NCBI GenBank assembly: GCA_947259275.1
Contig: CAMYMH010000007.1
Span: forward strand, 1 to 64,000
Length of the DNA: 64,000 bases
Reading direction: 5' to 3'
Origin: an uncultured Acidimicrobiaceae bacterium
Lineage (GTDB): Bacteria > Actinomycetota > Acidimicrobiia > Spongiisociales > SHLN01
Shown in pieces: positions 35,443-44,726 of the stretch. The first letter of the stretch is position 1, and each line of letters starts with the position of its first letter. Position numbers and translations under genes: made by a program. The notes under the pieces are model-generated. The model searched no databases, was not told the origin of the DNA, and saw nothing but the letters and a program-made list of their open reading frames with translations.

Positions 35443-36231
35443 GAAACACAAACCACGTCGACCCACAAGTCGCTGCAGCGCGCCATGGCCATACTTCGCG
35501 AGTTCTCTGAACAGGGGCCTGCCCTGACGGTGAGCGAAATCAGCGGCCGCCTCGATCTCCACAAGAGCACGGTGTCGCGCATTCTGGCAACGCTGCACCA
35601 GGAGGGCATGGTGTGGCACAACTCCGACACCGGTCGATATTCACTAGGGATGGCAGTAGTCGAGATGGCCGGAGTCGCGCTCGGACAGATCGATGTTCGG
35701 GCTGCCGCCATGCCGCACATAGAGCGACTCGTCGGCGAGGTCAACGAGACGGTGGCGGTTGCCGTTCGGCGCGGGCAGGAGGCCGTTACGGTCGCCCACA
35801 TCCCCGGCACCCATCCGATCCGTCATGTCGTCTGGATCGGCCGGAGAATCCCGCTTCGCACCTCTGCCTCCGGGAAGGCGCTTCTGGCAGTAATGCATTC
35901 GCGCGGGGAAGACTGGACAGCCGTCGTCGGAACCCCCCGGGATGCGCTTCCGGCAAATTGGGATACCAGGCTCGAAACCGAGCTGGCCGCCATCATCAAA
36001 CGAGGTTACAGCGAGGACTCGGACGAGTTCGAGATCGGGACATCTGCCATCGCCGCTCCCGTGCTGGATCACGCCGGGGCAGCCGTCGCGGCGATATCGG
36101 TAAGCGGTCCGAGCGCGCGCTTCGACTCCGAAACCCGGAACCAGGCCGGATCCATGCTCGTCGATACAGCCACCCGGGTCGCCTCTGAACTCGACGTGCG
36201 CGTGCCGACCCAACTCACAGGTGCCAAATGA
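35437..36231 (+). CDS. IclR-family transcriptional regulator
   Basis: 264 residues from the ATG at 35437 (starts at 35398 and 35362 are possible). N-terminal winged helix: THKSLQRAMAILREFSE, LTVSEISGRLDLHKSTVSRI, LATLHQEGMVWHNSDTGRYS. C-terminal effector domain: IERLVGEVNETVAVAVRRGQ, HVVWIGRRIPLRTSASGKAL, EDSDEFEIGTSAIAAPVLDH and AISVSGPSARFD. Such regulators bind a small metabolite and control catabolic genes. The likely targets are the divergent P450 and the rhodanese gene starting 55 bases downstream. Confidence 0.92.
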   Translation: MQETQTTSTHKSLQRAMAILREFSEQGPALTVSEISGRLDLHKSTVSRILATLHQEGMVWHNSDTGRYSLGMAVVEMAGVALGQIDVRAAAMPHIERLVGEVNETVAVAVRRGQEAVTVAHIPGTHPIRHVVWIGRRIPLRTSASGKALLAVMHSRGEDWTAVVGTPRDALPANWDTRLETELAAIIKRGYSEDSDEFEIGTSAIAAPVLDHAGAAVAAISVSGPSARFDSETRNQAGSMLVDTATRVASELDVRVPTQLTGAK

Positions 36232-36286
36232 TGATCAATTACACCAATCCCACGATCTCGCCGGATCATGTCGAAAGGGGAATTCC

Positions 36287-37555
36287 TTGATCAAGAAACT
36301 TGCATCCGAGACTCTTTCCGAGATCTATCGATCCAACGGGACCCGAATCATCGACGCTCGCCCCACCGCCGCCTTCAACGGATGGCGCCTCGGCAGCGAG
36401 GCAAGGGGTGGGCACATCCCGGGAGCTGCGGCCTTTCCACAGGCATGGGCTGCCAACATGTATGACGCGGTTCTTTCGAAGCGACTGGCTTCCAAGGGCC
36501 TCACCCCCGACCGATCGATCGTCGTGTACGGATACGACGATGCCGACAGTACATCGCTGGCGGAACGCATGTTGGCGCTCGGATATCGCGACCTTGCGAT
36601 TTTGGAGGGTGGCCTGCCGGAATGGGCTGCCCAGCCAGAGCTCGAAATGGATCGGCTCAAGAGAAGCTCCCAACTAGTGCACCCCGAATGGCTGCATCGA
36701 CTACTGGAAGGTGCGCAGCCAGAAGATGGCCCAACGGGAGAGTTTGCCTTGTTCCATGTCAACTACGGCGTACCGGAGGAGTATGCGTCTGGCCACATCC
36801 CCGGTGCCTTTCACCTCGACACGAACACATTGGAATCAGAAAAGGATTGGAATCGCCGCTCGCCCGAAGAACTGGAAGCAGCCCTGCTTCGGCATGGCAT
36901 CACCCGCGACACAACGGTGATCGTCTACGGGCGCGACACCGCCGCCAACCCTGCGGAGCAAAAGCCGGGCCGCAGGGCAGGACAGATCGCAGCCACCCGA
37001 GCCGCAGCCATTCTCCTCTATTCCGGAGTTGAGGACGTGCGGCTGCTCGACGGCGGCCTCAACGCCTGGTTGGGAGCCGGATACCCGCTCGAAACCGATA
37101 TCCGCATTCCAACCCCGGCATCTGACGTGGCGACCAGCATTCCCGCCCACCCGGAATACTTCATCGACTTCGAAGAAGCGGTCGACCTGCTGGCGGATCC
37201 TGGCGGAGTGCTGGTGAGCATCCGGAGCCAGGCCGAGAATCTTGGAAAGACGAGTGGATACAACTACATCGAACAGCTCGGTGACATCCCCGGGGCGGTG
37301 TGGGGAAACTGCGGAGACAACGCCTACGACATGCAGCACTATCGCAACCTGGACAACACCATGCGGGACTTCAACGAGGTGGCCGCTCGCTGGAAGGCCG
37401 TCGGCATAACTCCGGACAAGCAGGTCGCTTTCTACTGCGGAACCGGCTGGCGGGCGAGTGAAACGTTCTTCTACGCCTATCTAATGGGATGGCCGAACGT
37501 CTCCATTTACGACGGTGGCTGGTACGAGTGGAGCCGGAGGGTGGCTGCCCCTTAG
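36287..37555 (+). CDS. Three-domain rhodanese (sulfurtransferase-family) protein
   Basis: 422 residues from the TTG at 36287, preceded by AAAGGGG. Domain 1 (~1-130) has TRIIDARPTAAFNG and SIVVYGYDDADSTSLAE; domain 2 (~140-280) FALFHVNYGVPEEYASGHIP and TTVIVYGRDTAANPAEQ; domain 3 (~300-422) VLVSIRSQAENLGK and QVAFYCGTGWRASETFF. Only domain 3 carries the catalytic cysteine loop (CGTGWRAS); the others have Asp in its place and are presumably structural. It may transfer sulfur from thiosulfate or a thiol to cyanide or another acceptor. It follows the IclR gene and may be under its control. The true acceptor is unknown. Confidence 0.85.
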   Translation: MIKKLASETLSEIYRSNGTRIIDARPTAAFNGWRLGSEARGGHIPGAAAFPQAWAANMYDAVLSKRLASKGLTPDRSIVVYGYDDADSTSLAERMLALGYRDLAILEGGLPEWAAQPELEMDRLKRSSQLVHPEWLHRLLEGAQPEDGPTGEFALFHVNYGVPEEYASGHIPGAFHLDTNTLESEKDWNRRSPEELEAALLRHGITRDTTVIVYGRDTAANPAEQKPGRRAGQIAATRAAAILLYSGVEDVRLLDGGLNAWLGAGYPLETDIRIPTPASDVATSIPAHPEYFIDFEEAVDLLADPGGVLVSIRSQAENLGKTSGYNYIEQLGDIPGAVWGNCGDNAYDMQHYRNLDNTMRDFNEVAARWKAVGITPDKQVAFYCGTGWRASETFFYAYLMGWPNVSIYDGGWYEWSRRVAAP

Positions 37556-37777
37556 GAGGCCGCTGAGCAATACATGTCACCAATCTCGACGGCCAGTCAT
37601 CACCACTCGCGTCGTCCTCAGCTTCGCCATTCCACCCGAGGAGTGGCAAAACCTCGTCCTTGCGACTGGCGCGCCTGACCGCCGATCTCGGCAACGGCAT
37701 CACTCAGCACCCTCCTAGCCCGACCAGAGGCGTCCTGGTCCACCCGGGCGGCGGTGTCGTGGCCGTAACCTGCTCCC

Positions 37778-38806
37778 GTGCAATCGGAAGCCTTCGTCAT
37801 ACGCGTCCCTCTCGTCAGCGGGTACCGGTCCGCCGGCCACGCGGTGACGAGCCGCCGGGGGGTGATAGTTGCGGTGACCGGCGAAGGGGCCACCGGCTGG
37901 GGCGAGTTCGTGGAAATCCCCGGCTACTCGCCCGAAACAGTCGAGACGGCGATGGCGGCCTTGACGGGTACGCCGGTTACCCACTCCAATCCCATGGCGA
38001 TTGCCGCCCGGCGCGCCGCCGAGCTCGATCTGGAAGCCAAGACCCGCGGTCTTCCCATGACGGAGCTGCTCGGAGGAAGTCCCGGCCCGGTGCTGGCGGG
38101 TGCCGTCGTCGCCCGTTTCGGAGATCTCTCAGAAACGCTCCACGAGTCGGCCGCACGCCTCGAGGAGGGCTACCGCAAGGTCAAGATCAAGGTGGGACCG
38201 GGCTTCGACGTCCAACCGCTGCGGGAGTTGCGCCGCAGACACCCTGAGGTGGCGCTGGCCGCCGACGCCAACGGAGCCTACGAGCCGGGCACGGTTCCGG
38301 CCGAGATCGACGAACTCGATCTCCTGTACCTCGAACAGCCCTACCCGCCGGAGACAGGGTGGCCGGCGTTGGCGCAATTGCGCACTGAGCTGTCCACGCC
38401 GATTTGCCTCGACGAGTCCATCACCGGCCTTCCTACCCTGCGATCGGCCATCACCGCCGGAGCCTGCGACATCGTGAATGTGAAGCCCGCCCGCCTCACC
38501 GGTCCGCGCCAAGCGGTCGAAGTCCATGACCTGGCCCAAGCGGCCGGACTCGGGCTGGTGGCGGGAGGCCTGCTCGAGACCGGCGTGGGCCGGGCCGCGG
38601 CGGCAGCCGTCGCCCGCCTTCCCGGCTTCAACCATCCCGCCGACCTGTCGGCCTCCGGCCGGTACTGGGAGCGCGATCTCACCATTCCCGCCTGGGTCCT
38701 GCGCAACGGCAGCCTCGAGGTAACAGATCGCCCGGGAATCGGGGTCGAAGTCGACGAGAACTACCTGGCGGAGGTCACGATGTCTCGCCATTCGCTCCCG
38801 CACTAG
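37778..38806 (+). CDS. Enolase-superfamily protein, muconate lactonizing/OSBS/N-acylamino acid racemase-like
   Basis: 342 residues, GTG start. Barrel motifs: KxK in YRKVKIKVGPGFD (catalytic lysine of strand 2), Asp in LAADANGAY, Glu in LYLEQPYPP, Asp in ICLDESIT, and the strand-6 lysine in IVNVKPARLTG. The two lysines place it in the muconate-lactonizing subgroup, which includes o-succinylbenzoate synthases, N-acylamino acid racemases, dipeptide epimerases and betaine epimerases. No menaquinone biosynthesis genes are nearby, so MenC is not the only choice. It follows the rhodanese by 222 bases in which nothing else is evident. Substrate left open. Confidence 0.82.
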   Translation: MQSEAFVIRVPLVSGYRSAGHAVTSRRGVIVAVTGEGATGWGEFVEIPGYSPETVETAMAALTGTPVTHSNPMAIAARRAAELDLEAKTRGLPMTELLGGSPGPVLAGAVVARFGDLSETLHESAARLEEGYRKVKIKVGPGFDVQPLRELRRRHPEVALAADANGAYEPGTVPAEIDELDLLYLEQPYPPETGWPALAQLRTELSTPICLDESITGLPTLRSAITAGACDIVNVKPARLTGPRQAVEVHDLAQAAGLGLVAGGLLETGVGRAAAAAVARLPGFNHPADLSASGRYWERDLTIPAWVLRNGSLEVTDRPGIGVEVDENYLAEVTMSRHSLPH

Positions 38807-38815
38807 CTTGGTTTG

Positions 38816-41083
38816 ATGCACGAATCACGGACCGTTGCACGCCTCGCCTGGCTCCTCGTCCTCATCGTGATGCTGTCGCTAACCGCGGGACCTGCCGGCG
38901 CCCAGGACATCACCTGCCCGCCTTTCGAAGGGATCACCTGTGATGGCTTCGTGACCGACCGGGCCGGTGTCATCGGGAACGATGCCGCCCTCGAAGCCGA
39001 GGCCGCCCGCATCGAAGCCACCTATGGCGCCCAGGTGGCGGTGGTGCTCGTCTCATCCGTTGGCAACTGGTCGATCGGCCGGTTCACCGAAGAGCTGTTC
39101 AACACCTGGGGTGTCGGCAGTACCGAACGCAATGACGGCGTGGTGGTGGTCGTCGATGTGGGCGGCCGCAACACGTGGGTCGAGTACGGGGCCGGCCTCA
39201 AAGACTTCCCGCGGGACCCGGACGACATCGCCGCCCTCGGCAACGCCGGATTTCGCAACCGCGACTTCGCGGCGGGCGTCCTTGGCATCCTGGCCGGTCT
39301 CGGCGCCGGTTTCGAGGACTACGCAAACGGCGAGCGGGCCACCGGCACCAACTGGGGTGCGATCGGGGCCGTCGCCGGGGTCGTTGGCCTTGGGGTGGCG
39401 GGTGCTGCCTTCGTGGTTGTCCGCAATCAGAGCAAGAAGCGCACTCGCCGCCGACGGGCCGAGTTGATAGACGGTGAGCTGGAGCGGTTGGATGTGGCCG
39501 GCCACGAGCTCCCTCTCATCGCCGAGTACGCCACACCCCGCCCGGAGGTAGCACCCAACACCACCACCATTGCCGTCGTCGATGCGCTCAGCTCAATGGC
39601 GCGCGGCGAGGTACCGCGTGACGGTGACGCGGTCTCGACCGCCTGGGCGCTCGGCCTGGTCGACATAATCGATCGAGCGCGACTGCTGAACGACACCCAA
39701 ATCCCGCTGGAACTCGAAGCGTCCGGGGAGCGCGACATCACCGACGAGGCCGTCCAGGAGGTCGCCCGCCAGGCGCTCGACGTCGGACCCTCTCGAAACG
39801 ACGAGTTCGAGGTGAAACTCAGCGAACTGAGCCGGCTGATCGACAGCCTGCGGCCCCACCGGGTGGCAGGGGCCCGATTCCGGCTCGGCCGCCAGATCGA
39901 CGAGCAACTCGCCGAAACCATTCACGGTGCAGCCCTCGCAACCGATTTCGGCGAGCGCTTCCTGCGCGCCGCGCCGGCGTTCGATCCGGGCGCGAGCGCG
40001 TCCGACTCCGCCGCCGAACTCGACCGTGCCTACGCGGCCGCCACCGCCAAGACCGACGCCCTCGAGCAGCTCTACGACAAGTTGCCGGACACCGCCGCCC
40101 GCCCGGCAGTGGCGGCGGCCCTGGCCGACCTGGGAGACGACCTCGACAACGCGGTTGAGCGCTACGCCAAGGTCCAGGATGCCCTCGAGCAGGAGGGACG
40201 GACCCTCAAGCAGGATGGGCTCGACCTCGACGCAATCGCGGCCCTGCTGGTCCTCAACAACGACGAGTCGGCGGTTGAGGACTTCGTCGACGCCTACGAC
40301 AAGAACCGTGCCAATCGGCTCCCGGCCGACGAGTCGGTGGAGTACGCCCTGGCGGGGCTCACCTCGCTCCGCAAGATCAAGACCATCCGCGCCCGGGCCG
40401 AGCGGCTCGGCTTGCCGGTGGGTTTGACGGCGGCCCTGCTGCGGGCGCGGTCCGACGGGGTGGAGGTGTATGAGCGGCTGGCCGCCGACCTCGTGGACCA
40501 GGGCATTACCGGTGACTCGCGACGCACGATCGCAGCGATCCTTGCCATCTCGCTGGAGCCGGCCCAGGCGGAACGACGGTGGCTGGATGCGCGCCGGGCA
40601 CTATCCGACCTCGGGCTGCAGGGCTCATATGCAGACGTGGCAGCGGCCTTCGGTGCGTCCGACCCCCGCGGGCCGCGCGAGTTCGCCATCGCCTACGCTG
40701 CCCAGCGGCAGGCACTCGCCCGTTCGCGTATCAAGGACGCCGACCGATTCGCCCCCGAGCTGGCCCACGAGGGCACCAGTCGCCAGCAAGACTCGTGGAC
40801 CGGCCGCACCATCCCACCTCGCCTGGGTCACTACGACCCGTACACGCTGTTCTACTACCACTGGATCATCACCCGCGGCGCCGCCGGCTCGTACGGATGG
40901 GAGCCCGTCTTCAAAGACCAGTCATGGTCGGGAGACAGCGACTCATGGTTCGGTGGCTTCGGTGGGGGCGTGTCGGGAGGCGGTGGGGGCGGGTCGTCCT
41001 GGGGCGGCGGCAGCTGGGGCGGCGGCTTCGGTGGCTTCGGCGGAGGGTTTGGTGGAGGAGGCGGCGGCGGAAGCGGCTGGTGA
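38816..41083 (+). CDS. Exported TPM-domain protein with Gly-rich tail
   Basis: 755 residues from the ATG at 38816 (TTG at 38813 also possible). Signal peptide (RLAWLLVLIVMLSLTAGPAG). TPM domain at ~35-165 (VTDRAGVIGNDAALEAEAAR, YGAQVAVVLVSSVGNWSI, WVEYGAGLKDF), the TLP18.3/Psb32/MOLO-1 fold of many bacterial envelope proteins. A membrane helix at ~180-205 (IGAVAGVVGLGVAGAAFVVV) is followed by a long acidic helical region of ~480 residues, and the last ~45 residues are almost only Gly, Trp, Ser and Phe (GGGGGGSSWGGGSWGGGFGG). Envelope protein of unknown role; similar Gly-rich tails occur in YgcG-type proteins. No operon partner is evident. Confidence 0.85.
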   Translation: MHESRTVARLAWLLVLIVMLSLTAGPAGAQDITCPPFEGITCDGFVTDRAGVIGNDAALEAEAARIEATYGAQVAVVLVSSVGNWSIGRFTEELFNTWGVGSTERNDGVVVVVDVGGRNTWVEYGAGLKDFPRDPDDIAALGNAGFRNRDFAAGVLGILAGLGAGFEDYANGERATGTNWGAIGAVAGVVGLGVAGAAFVVVRNQSKKRTRRRRAELIDGELERLDVAGHELPLIAEYATPRPEVAPNTTTIAVVDALSSMARGEVPRDGDAVSTAWALGLVDIIDRARLLNDTQIPLELEASGERDITDEAVQEVARQALDVGPSRNDEFEVKLSELSRLIDSLRPHRVAGARFRLGRQIDEQLAETIHGAALATDFGERFLRAAPAFDPGASASDSAAELDRAYAAATAKTDALEQLYDKLPDTAARPAVAAALADLGDDLDNAVERYAKVQDALEQEGRTLKQDGLDLDAIAALLVLNNDESAVEDFVDAYDKNRANRLPADESVEYALAGLTSLRKIKTIRARAERLGLPVGLTAALLRARSDGVEVYERLAADLVDQGITGDSRRTIAAILAISLEPAQAERRWLDARRALSDLGLQGSYADVAAAFGASDPRGPREFAIAYAAQRQALARSRIKDADRFAPELAHEGTSRQQDSWTGRTIPPRLGHYDPYTLFYYHWIITRGAAGSYGWEPVFKDQSWSGDSDSWFGGFGGGVSGGGGGGSSWGGGSWGGGFGGFGGGFGGGGGGGSGW

Positions 41084-41148
41084 GCTGCGTGCAACGCTCG
41101 CAGCAGCCCACCGTCGACTGCCAACCGGCGGGCGGTAGGCGGCGGGAT

Positions 41149-41919
41149 CTAGGCGGCGGGCGGTGGGCGGTTGGCTGTCAGCGCTGTGGGTTGCACCCGC
41201 AAAAACACCTGATAGGTAGCTGCTACCAGCACCGTCCCGAGCAGGACTCCGGCGATGGCATCGGTGGTCCAATGGACGTCGAGATACGGCCGGGAGATTG
41301 TCACCACTGCGATCACGGCCAATGAGCCGACGACCGCCGCCCACCGGGCCCAGGCATTCTTCGTGACCTCCCAGGTGAGAAAGGGAATCAGGCCGTAGAA
41401 ACCGACCGAGGCGAGCACGTGGCCGGACGGGAACGAGGGGCCGTTTCCGGGGAGCAGCTGGGATACGGCCGGGCGGACCCGGTCGACGAGCTCCTTGAAT
41501 CCGACTTCGAACACCGGGTTGAGCAGGGCGGCGGCCACGATGATGAGCACGAAGGTGCGGTGGCGGCGAGTGATCAGCGACCAGACAAGCAGTCCGAGGG
41601 AGGCGGCGCCGATGGCGTAGCGGGTCCCGAGGAACGTGAGCCACACCATCGCCTTGTCGAGCCAGGCGGTCCGGCTCTCGAGGATGAACCCCTGCATGGC
41701 CTGGTCGAGTCGCAGCAGGGTACTCTCGGAGGCTATGGCAAACGCCGCCAACGCCGCGAACGCGGCCAGGGCAACCGAGGTGAGGACGGCAGCCTTGCGG
41801 TGATTGCGGAATGTGTCGACGAACGCACGCGGGAGCTCATGCAGGATCCAGCTCCCGCTGCGGGCGACGGCGGCCGCAAAGGGCCTCGGGCTGCTCGAGT
41901 GCGTGATCGGAACGTACAT
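41149..41919 (-). CDS. PAP2-family membrane phosphatase, paralogue 1
   Basis: 256 residues, start at 41919. Six membrane segments. Catalytic triad of motifs: KELVDRVRP, FPSGHVLASVGF, and SRPYLDVHWTTDAIAGV. It removes phosphate from lipid or undecaprenyl pyrophosphate-type substrates at the outer face of the membrane. Closely related to the gene at 53901-54599. The C-terminal TANRPPPAA is encoded inside a Gly/Cys-rich repeat (41111-41170) whose sequence recurs beside the second PAP2 gene. Confidence 0.93.
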   Translation of the reverse strand: MYVPITHSSSPRPFAAAVARSGSWILHELPRAFVDTFRNHRKAAVLTSVALAAFAALAAFAIASESTLLRLDQAMQGFILESRTAWLDKAMVWLTFLGTRYAIGAASLGLLVWSLITRRHRTFVLIIVAAALLNPVFEVGFKELVDRVRPAVSQLLPGNGPSFPSGHVLASVGFYGLIPFLTWEVTKNAWARWAAVVGSLAVIAVVTISRPYLDVHWTTDAIAGVLLGTVLVAATYQVFLRVQPTALTANRPPPAA

Positions 41920-42042
41920 GGCTGGTCCACCTCGTCGGCTGTTGTGATTGCGCCGCCACTATGCGTCATTCGACCTGAAGCGCCGCTGAGGAACCCTGAG
42001 AACCCTCTCAGGAAGGAGCGCGCCCGGTTACCATCGCCGTCT

Positions 42043-43347
42043 ATGTCGAGATTCGCGCTCTTGCTCTCCGCCCTGGGCCTCCTGTTAGCAGCCTGCTCGA
42101 TGGGCGTTGCCCAGGAGCCGGCAACCCCTCCGGTCGCTTCCTCAACCACCACCACCACCACGCTGCCGCCACCCACCACCACCACGACCCTTCCTCCCAC
42201 CACGACCACCACAACCATCCCGGTGTTCGATCTGGCGGGCTCGGTGCTCACCCCGGCGGGACTCCCCCTGGCCGATGCGGTCGTCGGCATCGCAGGGTCA
42301 ACGGCCACCACCGGCCCGGACGGATCCTTCTCGCTGGCCGGGGTACCGGCCGGCACGGTGACGATTTCCCGCCCGGCCTGGCATGGGACCGAGGTGCCGT
42401 GGACGGGTGAGGCCCGGGTGGACGTAACGCTCGAGCCACGAATCGTCCGGGGGCTGCGGGTGAGCAAGTACGTGGCCGGCGATCCGTCGCAGTTCGCCAA
42501 TCTGTTGGACCTGGCAGACGCCACCGCCGTCAACACCCTCGTGTTCGATACCAAGGACGAGTCGGGATACGTTCTCTACCAATCCGGGGTCGAAGCGGCC
42601 GCCGAGCTCGACTCGGTGCGACCCATGTACGACCCAACCGAAGCTCTGGCAGCCGCCCGGGAGCACGGCCTGTACGCCATCACCCGGGTGGTGAGCTTCG
42701 AGGATCAGGTATGGGTGAACGCCGACCCCGAGGCCAAGCTGGCCGGACGTTGGATCGACCCCCGGGACCCGCAGAACTGGGAATACCCGTTGGCCCTCGC
42801 GGTCGAGGCATGCGAGCTGGGCTTCGACGAGATCCAGTTCGATTACGTTCGCTTCCCGGCCGGTCGGACCGCCGCCGCCGTCCGCCGAACCGATCCAACC
42901 ACCCAGGAAGCCCGCCTCGCCGCCATCCAGGACTTCCTGGCCGAGGGCCGGGCCCGCCTCCACCCGATGGGCTGTGCCGTGTCGGCCGACATCTTCGCGA
43001 TCGTGCTGTCGACTCCCGACGATCAGGGGATCGGACAGCGTCCGGAGGAGGTGTCCGAGGTGGTCGACGCCGTCAGCCCGATGATCTACCCCAGCCACTA
43101 CAGCGATGGATGGCTCGGCTTCGACGACCCGAACGACCACCCGGGGCCGGTGACCGCCGATGCGCTCGACGACGGAGCGCCACGGCTGGCCGCCCCATCC
43201 CTCATGCGGCCCTGGCTGCAAGCCTTCTGGTGGACCAATTCGGAGATCCGGACATCAATCGCCGAAGCCGAAGCACGAGGGTTCGGGTGGATCCTGTGGA
43301 ATGCCGCCGGCAGCTACTCCGCCGGCGCCCTGCCGGAGGACAGCTAG
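42043..43347 (+). CDS. Glycoside hydrolase-like lipoprotein (DUF4015-type)
   Basis: 434 residues from the ATG at 42043; the longer frame overlaps PAP2. Lipobox LLLAACS with Cys18, then a Thr/Pro linker (STTTTTTLPPPTTTTTLPPT) across the periplasm/wall. A small Ig/transthyretin-like domain (VFDLAGSVLTPAGLPLADAV) precedes the barrel. Barrel motifs: VNTLVFDTKDESGYVLY, LYAITRVVSFED, GFDEIQFDYVRFPAGR, VSADIFAIVL, and DAVSPMIYPSHYSDGWLG. These match the putative glycoside hydrolase family with a DUF4015 barrel, probably a polysaccharide- or wall-directed enzyme. Its stop overlaps the histidine kinase stop by four bases (convergent). Confidence 0.86.
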   Translation: MSRFALLLSALGLLLAACSMGVAQEPATPPVASSTTTTTTLPPPTTTTTLPPTTTTTTIPVFDLAGSVLTPAGLPLADAVVGIAGSTATTGPDGSFSLAGVPAGTVTISRPAWHGTEVPWTGEARVDVTLEPRIVRGLRVSKYVAGDPSQFANLLDLADATAVNTLVFDTKDESGYVLYQSGVEAAAELDSVRPMYDPTEALAAAREHGLYAITRVVSFEDQVWVNADPEAKLAGRWIDPRDPQNWEYPLALAVEACELGFDEIQFDYVRFPAGRTAAAVRRTDPTTQEARLAAIQDFLAEGRARLHPMGCAVSADIFAIVLSTPDDQGIGQRPEEVSEVVDAVSPMIYPSHYSDGWLGFDDPNDHPGPVTADALDDGAPRLAAPSLMRPWLQAFWWTNSEIRTSIAEAEARGFGWILWNAAGSYSAGALPEDS

Positions 43348-44726
43348 CCGACCGGGAGGCGAACCTCGAAGGTGGCGCCATCGTGCAGCGGGTCGATGGC
43401 CGCCACCCGCCCCCCATGGGCGAGGGCGATCGCCTGGACCACGGGAAGGCCGAGACCGGTCCCGCCGTCCTCCCGTCCCCGACCGCTGTCGAGCCGCACG
43501 AAGCGGTCAAAGATCCGCTGGCGATCACCGGGCGGGATGGGGTCGCCGTCGTTGGATACCAGCACGACGGCATCGGCGCCCTGACGACTCGTCTCCACCC
43601 AAACGCCCGAGTGTGCGTGGCGAACCGAGTTGTCGAGCAGGTTCCGAAGCAGCTGCCGCAGCCGATCGGGGTCGGCCGCGATGCGGACCGGGCCGACCGC
43701 GGTGAGGTCGACCGGCGCCGAGCTGCGGCTGACCACCATCCCGACCTCGGATCGGACCAGGTCGTCGAGATCGACCTCTTCCAGCCGCACTGCCAGCGCC
43801 TTCTCATCGGCCCTGGCCAGCGTCAGCAGATCGCCGACCAGCATCTCCAGGCGCAAGTCCTCGTGCAGAAGATCTTCGAGCAGAGTTTCGAATTCGACAC
43901 TCCCGGGGTTGGCGCGCGCCACCTCCAACATCGTGCGGATGGCGGCTACCGGGCTCTTCAACTCGTGGGAAGCATCGGCCACGAACTGATAATGCTCCTC
44001 CGCCGAAGTCTCGAGCCGCTCCAGCATCTCGTTCATCGTCTCGGCCAGCCGCCGCACCTCGTCGTCGCTCGGGGGCACCGGGAGGCGCCGGTGCAGGTCG
44101 GTGTGACTGATCTGGTCGGCCTCCACCCGCATCGCCTCGACCGGTCGCAGTGCCCGTCCGGTTACCCACCAGGTGACGAGCGCGACCAGGATCAGCAGGG
44201 CCGGGAAGGTCCAGGCCAGGATGTCGAGCAGAGCATCGAGCGTGTCCTCCGTGTCCAGGGAAGCAGCGACTACCACGCCGACATCGCCCTGCGGCGTGCC
44301 GGTGCCGAGCACCACCACCAGGGTTGCTCCTTCCACGCGGTAGCCGAGCTGTTCCTCGAGATCGTCGGAGAGACCTCGGTCGCGATAGATGTTGCGCTCG
44401 CCGGGGGGTAGTCGCTGGTCGGACAGCGCCGGGAGGTCTTCGACACCGGGACTCGCCCGCAGAACCGTCCCGGTGGGGTCGACCAGCTGCGTGGCCATGA
44501 TGTCACCACCGGTTGGCAAGGTGTCTCCCAGCGCACCGCGCTGTGCGAGGGCGGCAATCGACTCTGCCCGGGCAATTGCCGCGTTCTGGATGGCGGTCTC
44601 GAAGCTGGATCGGGCCAGCAGCAGCAGTCCGAGCAGGCCGGCCGCCAGGGCGACGGCGACCACCGCGGTGGCGAAGAGGGTGGTCCGGGCCCGGACACCC
44701 GCCCGGCCGCGGTTACGACGTGCCAT
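43344..44726 (-). CDS. Sensor histidine kinase
   Basis: 460 residues. Two membrane helices (~14-38 and ~170-190) flank a ~130-residue extracellular sensor region, then HAMP (GRALRPVEAMRVEADQISHT), HisKA with His254 in YQFVADASHELKSPVAAIRT, and HATPase with NLLDNSVRHA, SNDGDPIPPGDRQRIFDRF and GGTGLGLPVVQAIA. Partner of the response regulator it overlaps by 14 bases. The signal is not deducible. It is convergent with the GH-like lipoprotein. Confidence 0.95.
   Translation of the reverse strand: MARRNRGRAGVRARTTLFATAVVAVALAAGLLGLLLLARSSFETAIQNAAIARAESIAALAQRGALGDTLPTGGDIMATQLVDPTGTVLRASPGVEDLPALSDQRLPPGERNIYRDRGLSDDLEEQLGYRVEGATLVVVLGTGTPQGDVGVVVAASLDTEDTLDALLDILAWTFPALLILVALVTWWVTGRALRPVEAMRVEADQISHTDLHRRLPVPPSDDEVRRLAETMNEMLERLETSAEEHYQFVADASHELKSPVAAIRTMLEVARANPGSVEFETLLEDLLHEDLRLEMLVGDLLTLARADEKALAVRLEEVDLDDLVRSEVGMVVSRSSAPVDLTAVGPVRIAADPDRLRQLLRNLLDNSVRHAHSGVWVETSRQGADAVVLVSNDGDPIPPGDRQRIFDRFVRLDSGRGREDGGTGLGLPVVQAIALAHGGRVAAIDPLHDGATFEVRLPVG

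Noticed and set aside
38813-41124. Collagen-like or silk-like gene from the Gly-rich tail
   Set aside because: The Gly-rich run is only the last ~45 residues of a TPM-domain protein and lacks Gly-X-Y periodicity.
42711-44411. 566-codon plus-strand ORF spanning two genes
   Set aside because: Runs out of frame through the glycosidase-like gene and antisense to the histidine kinase; arginine/proline-rich nonsense.
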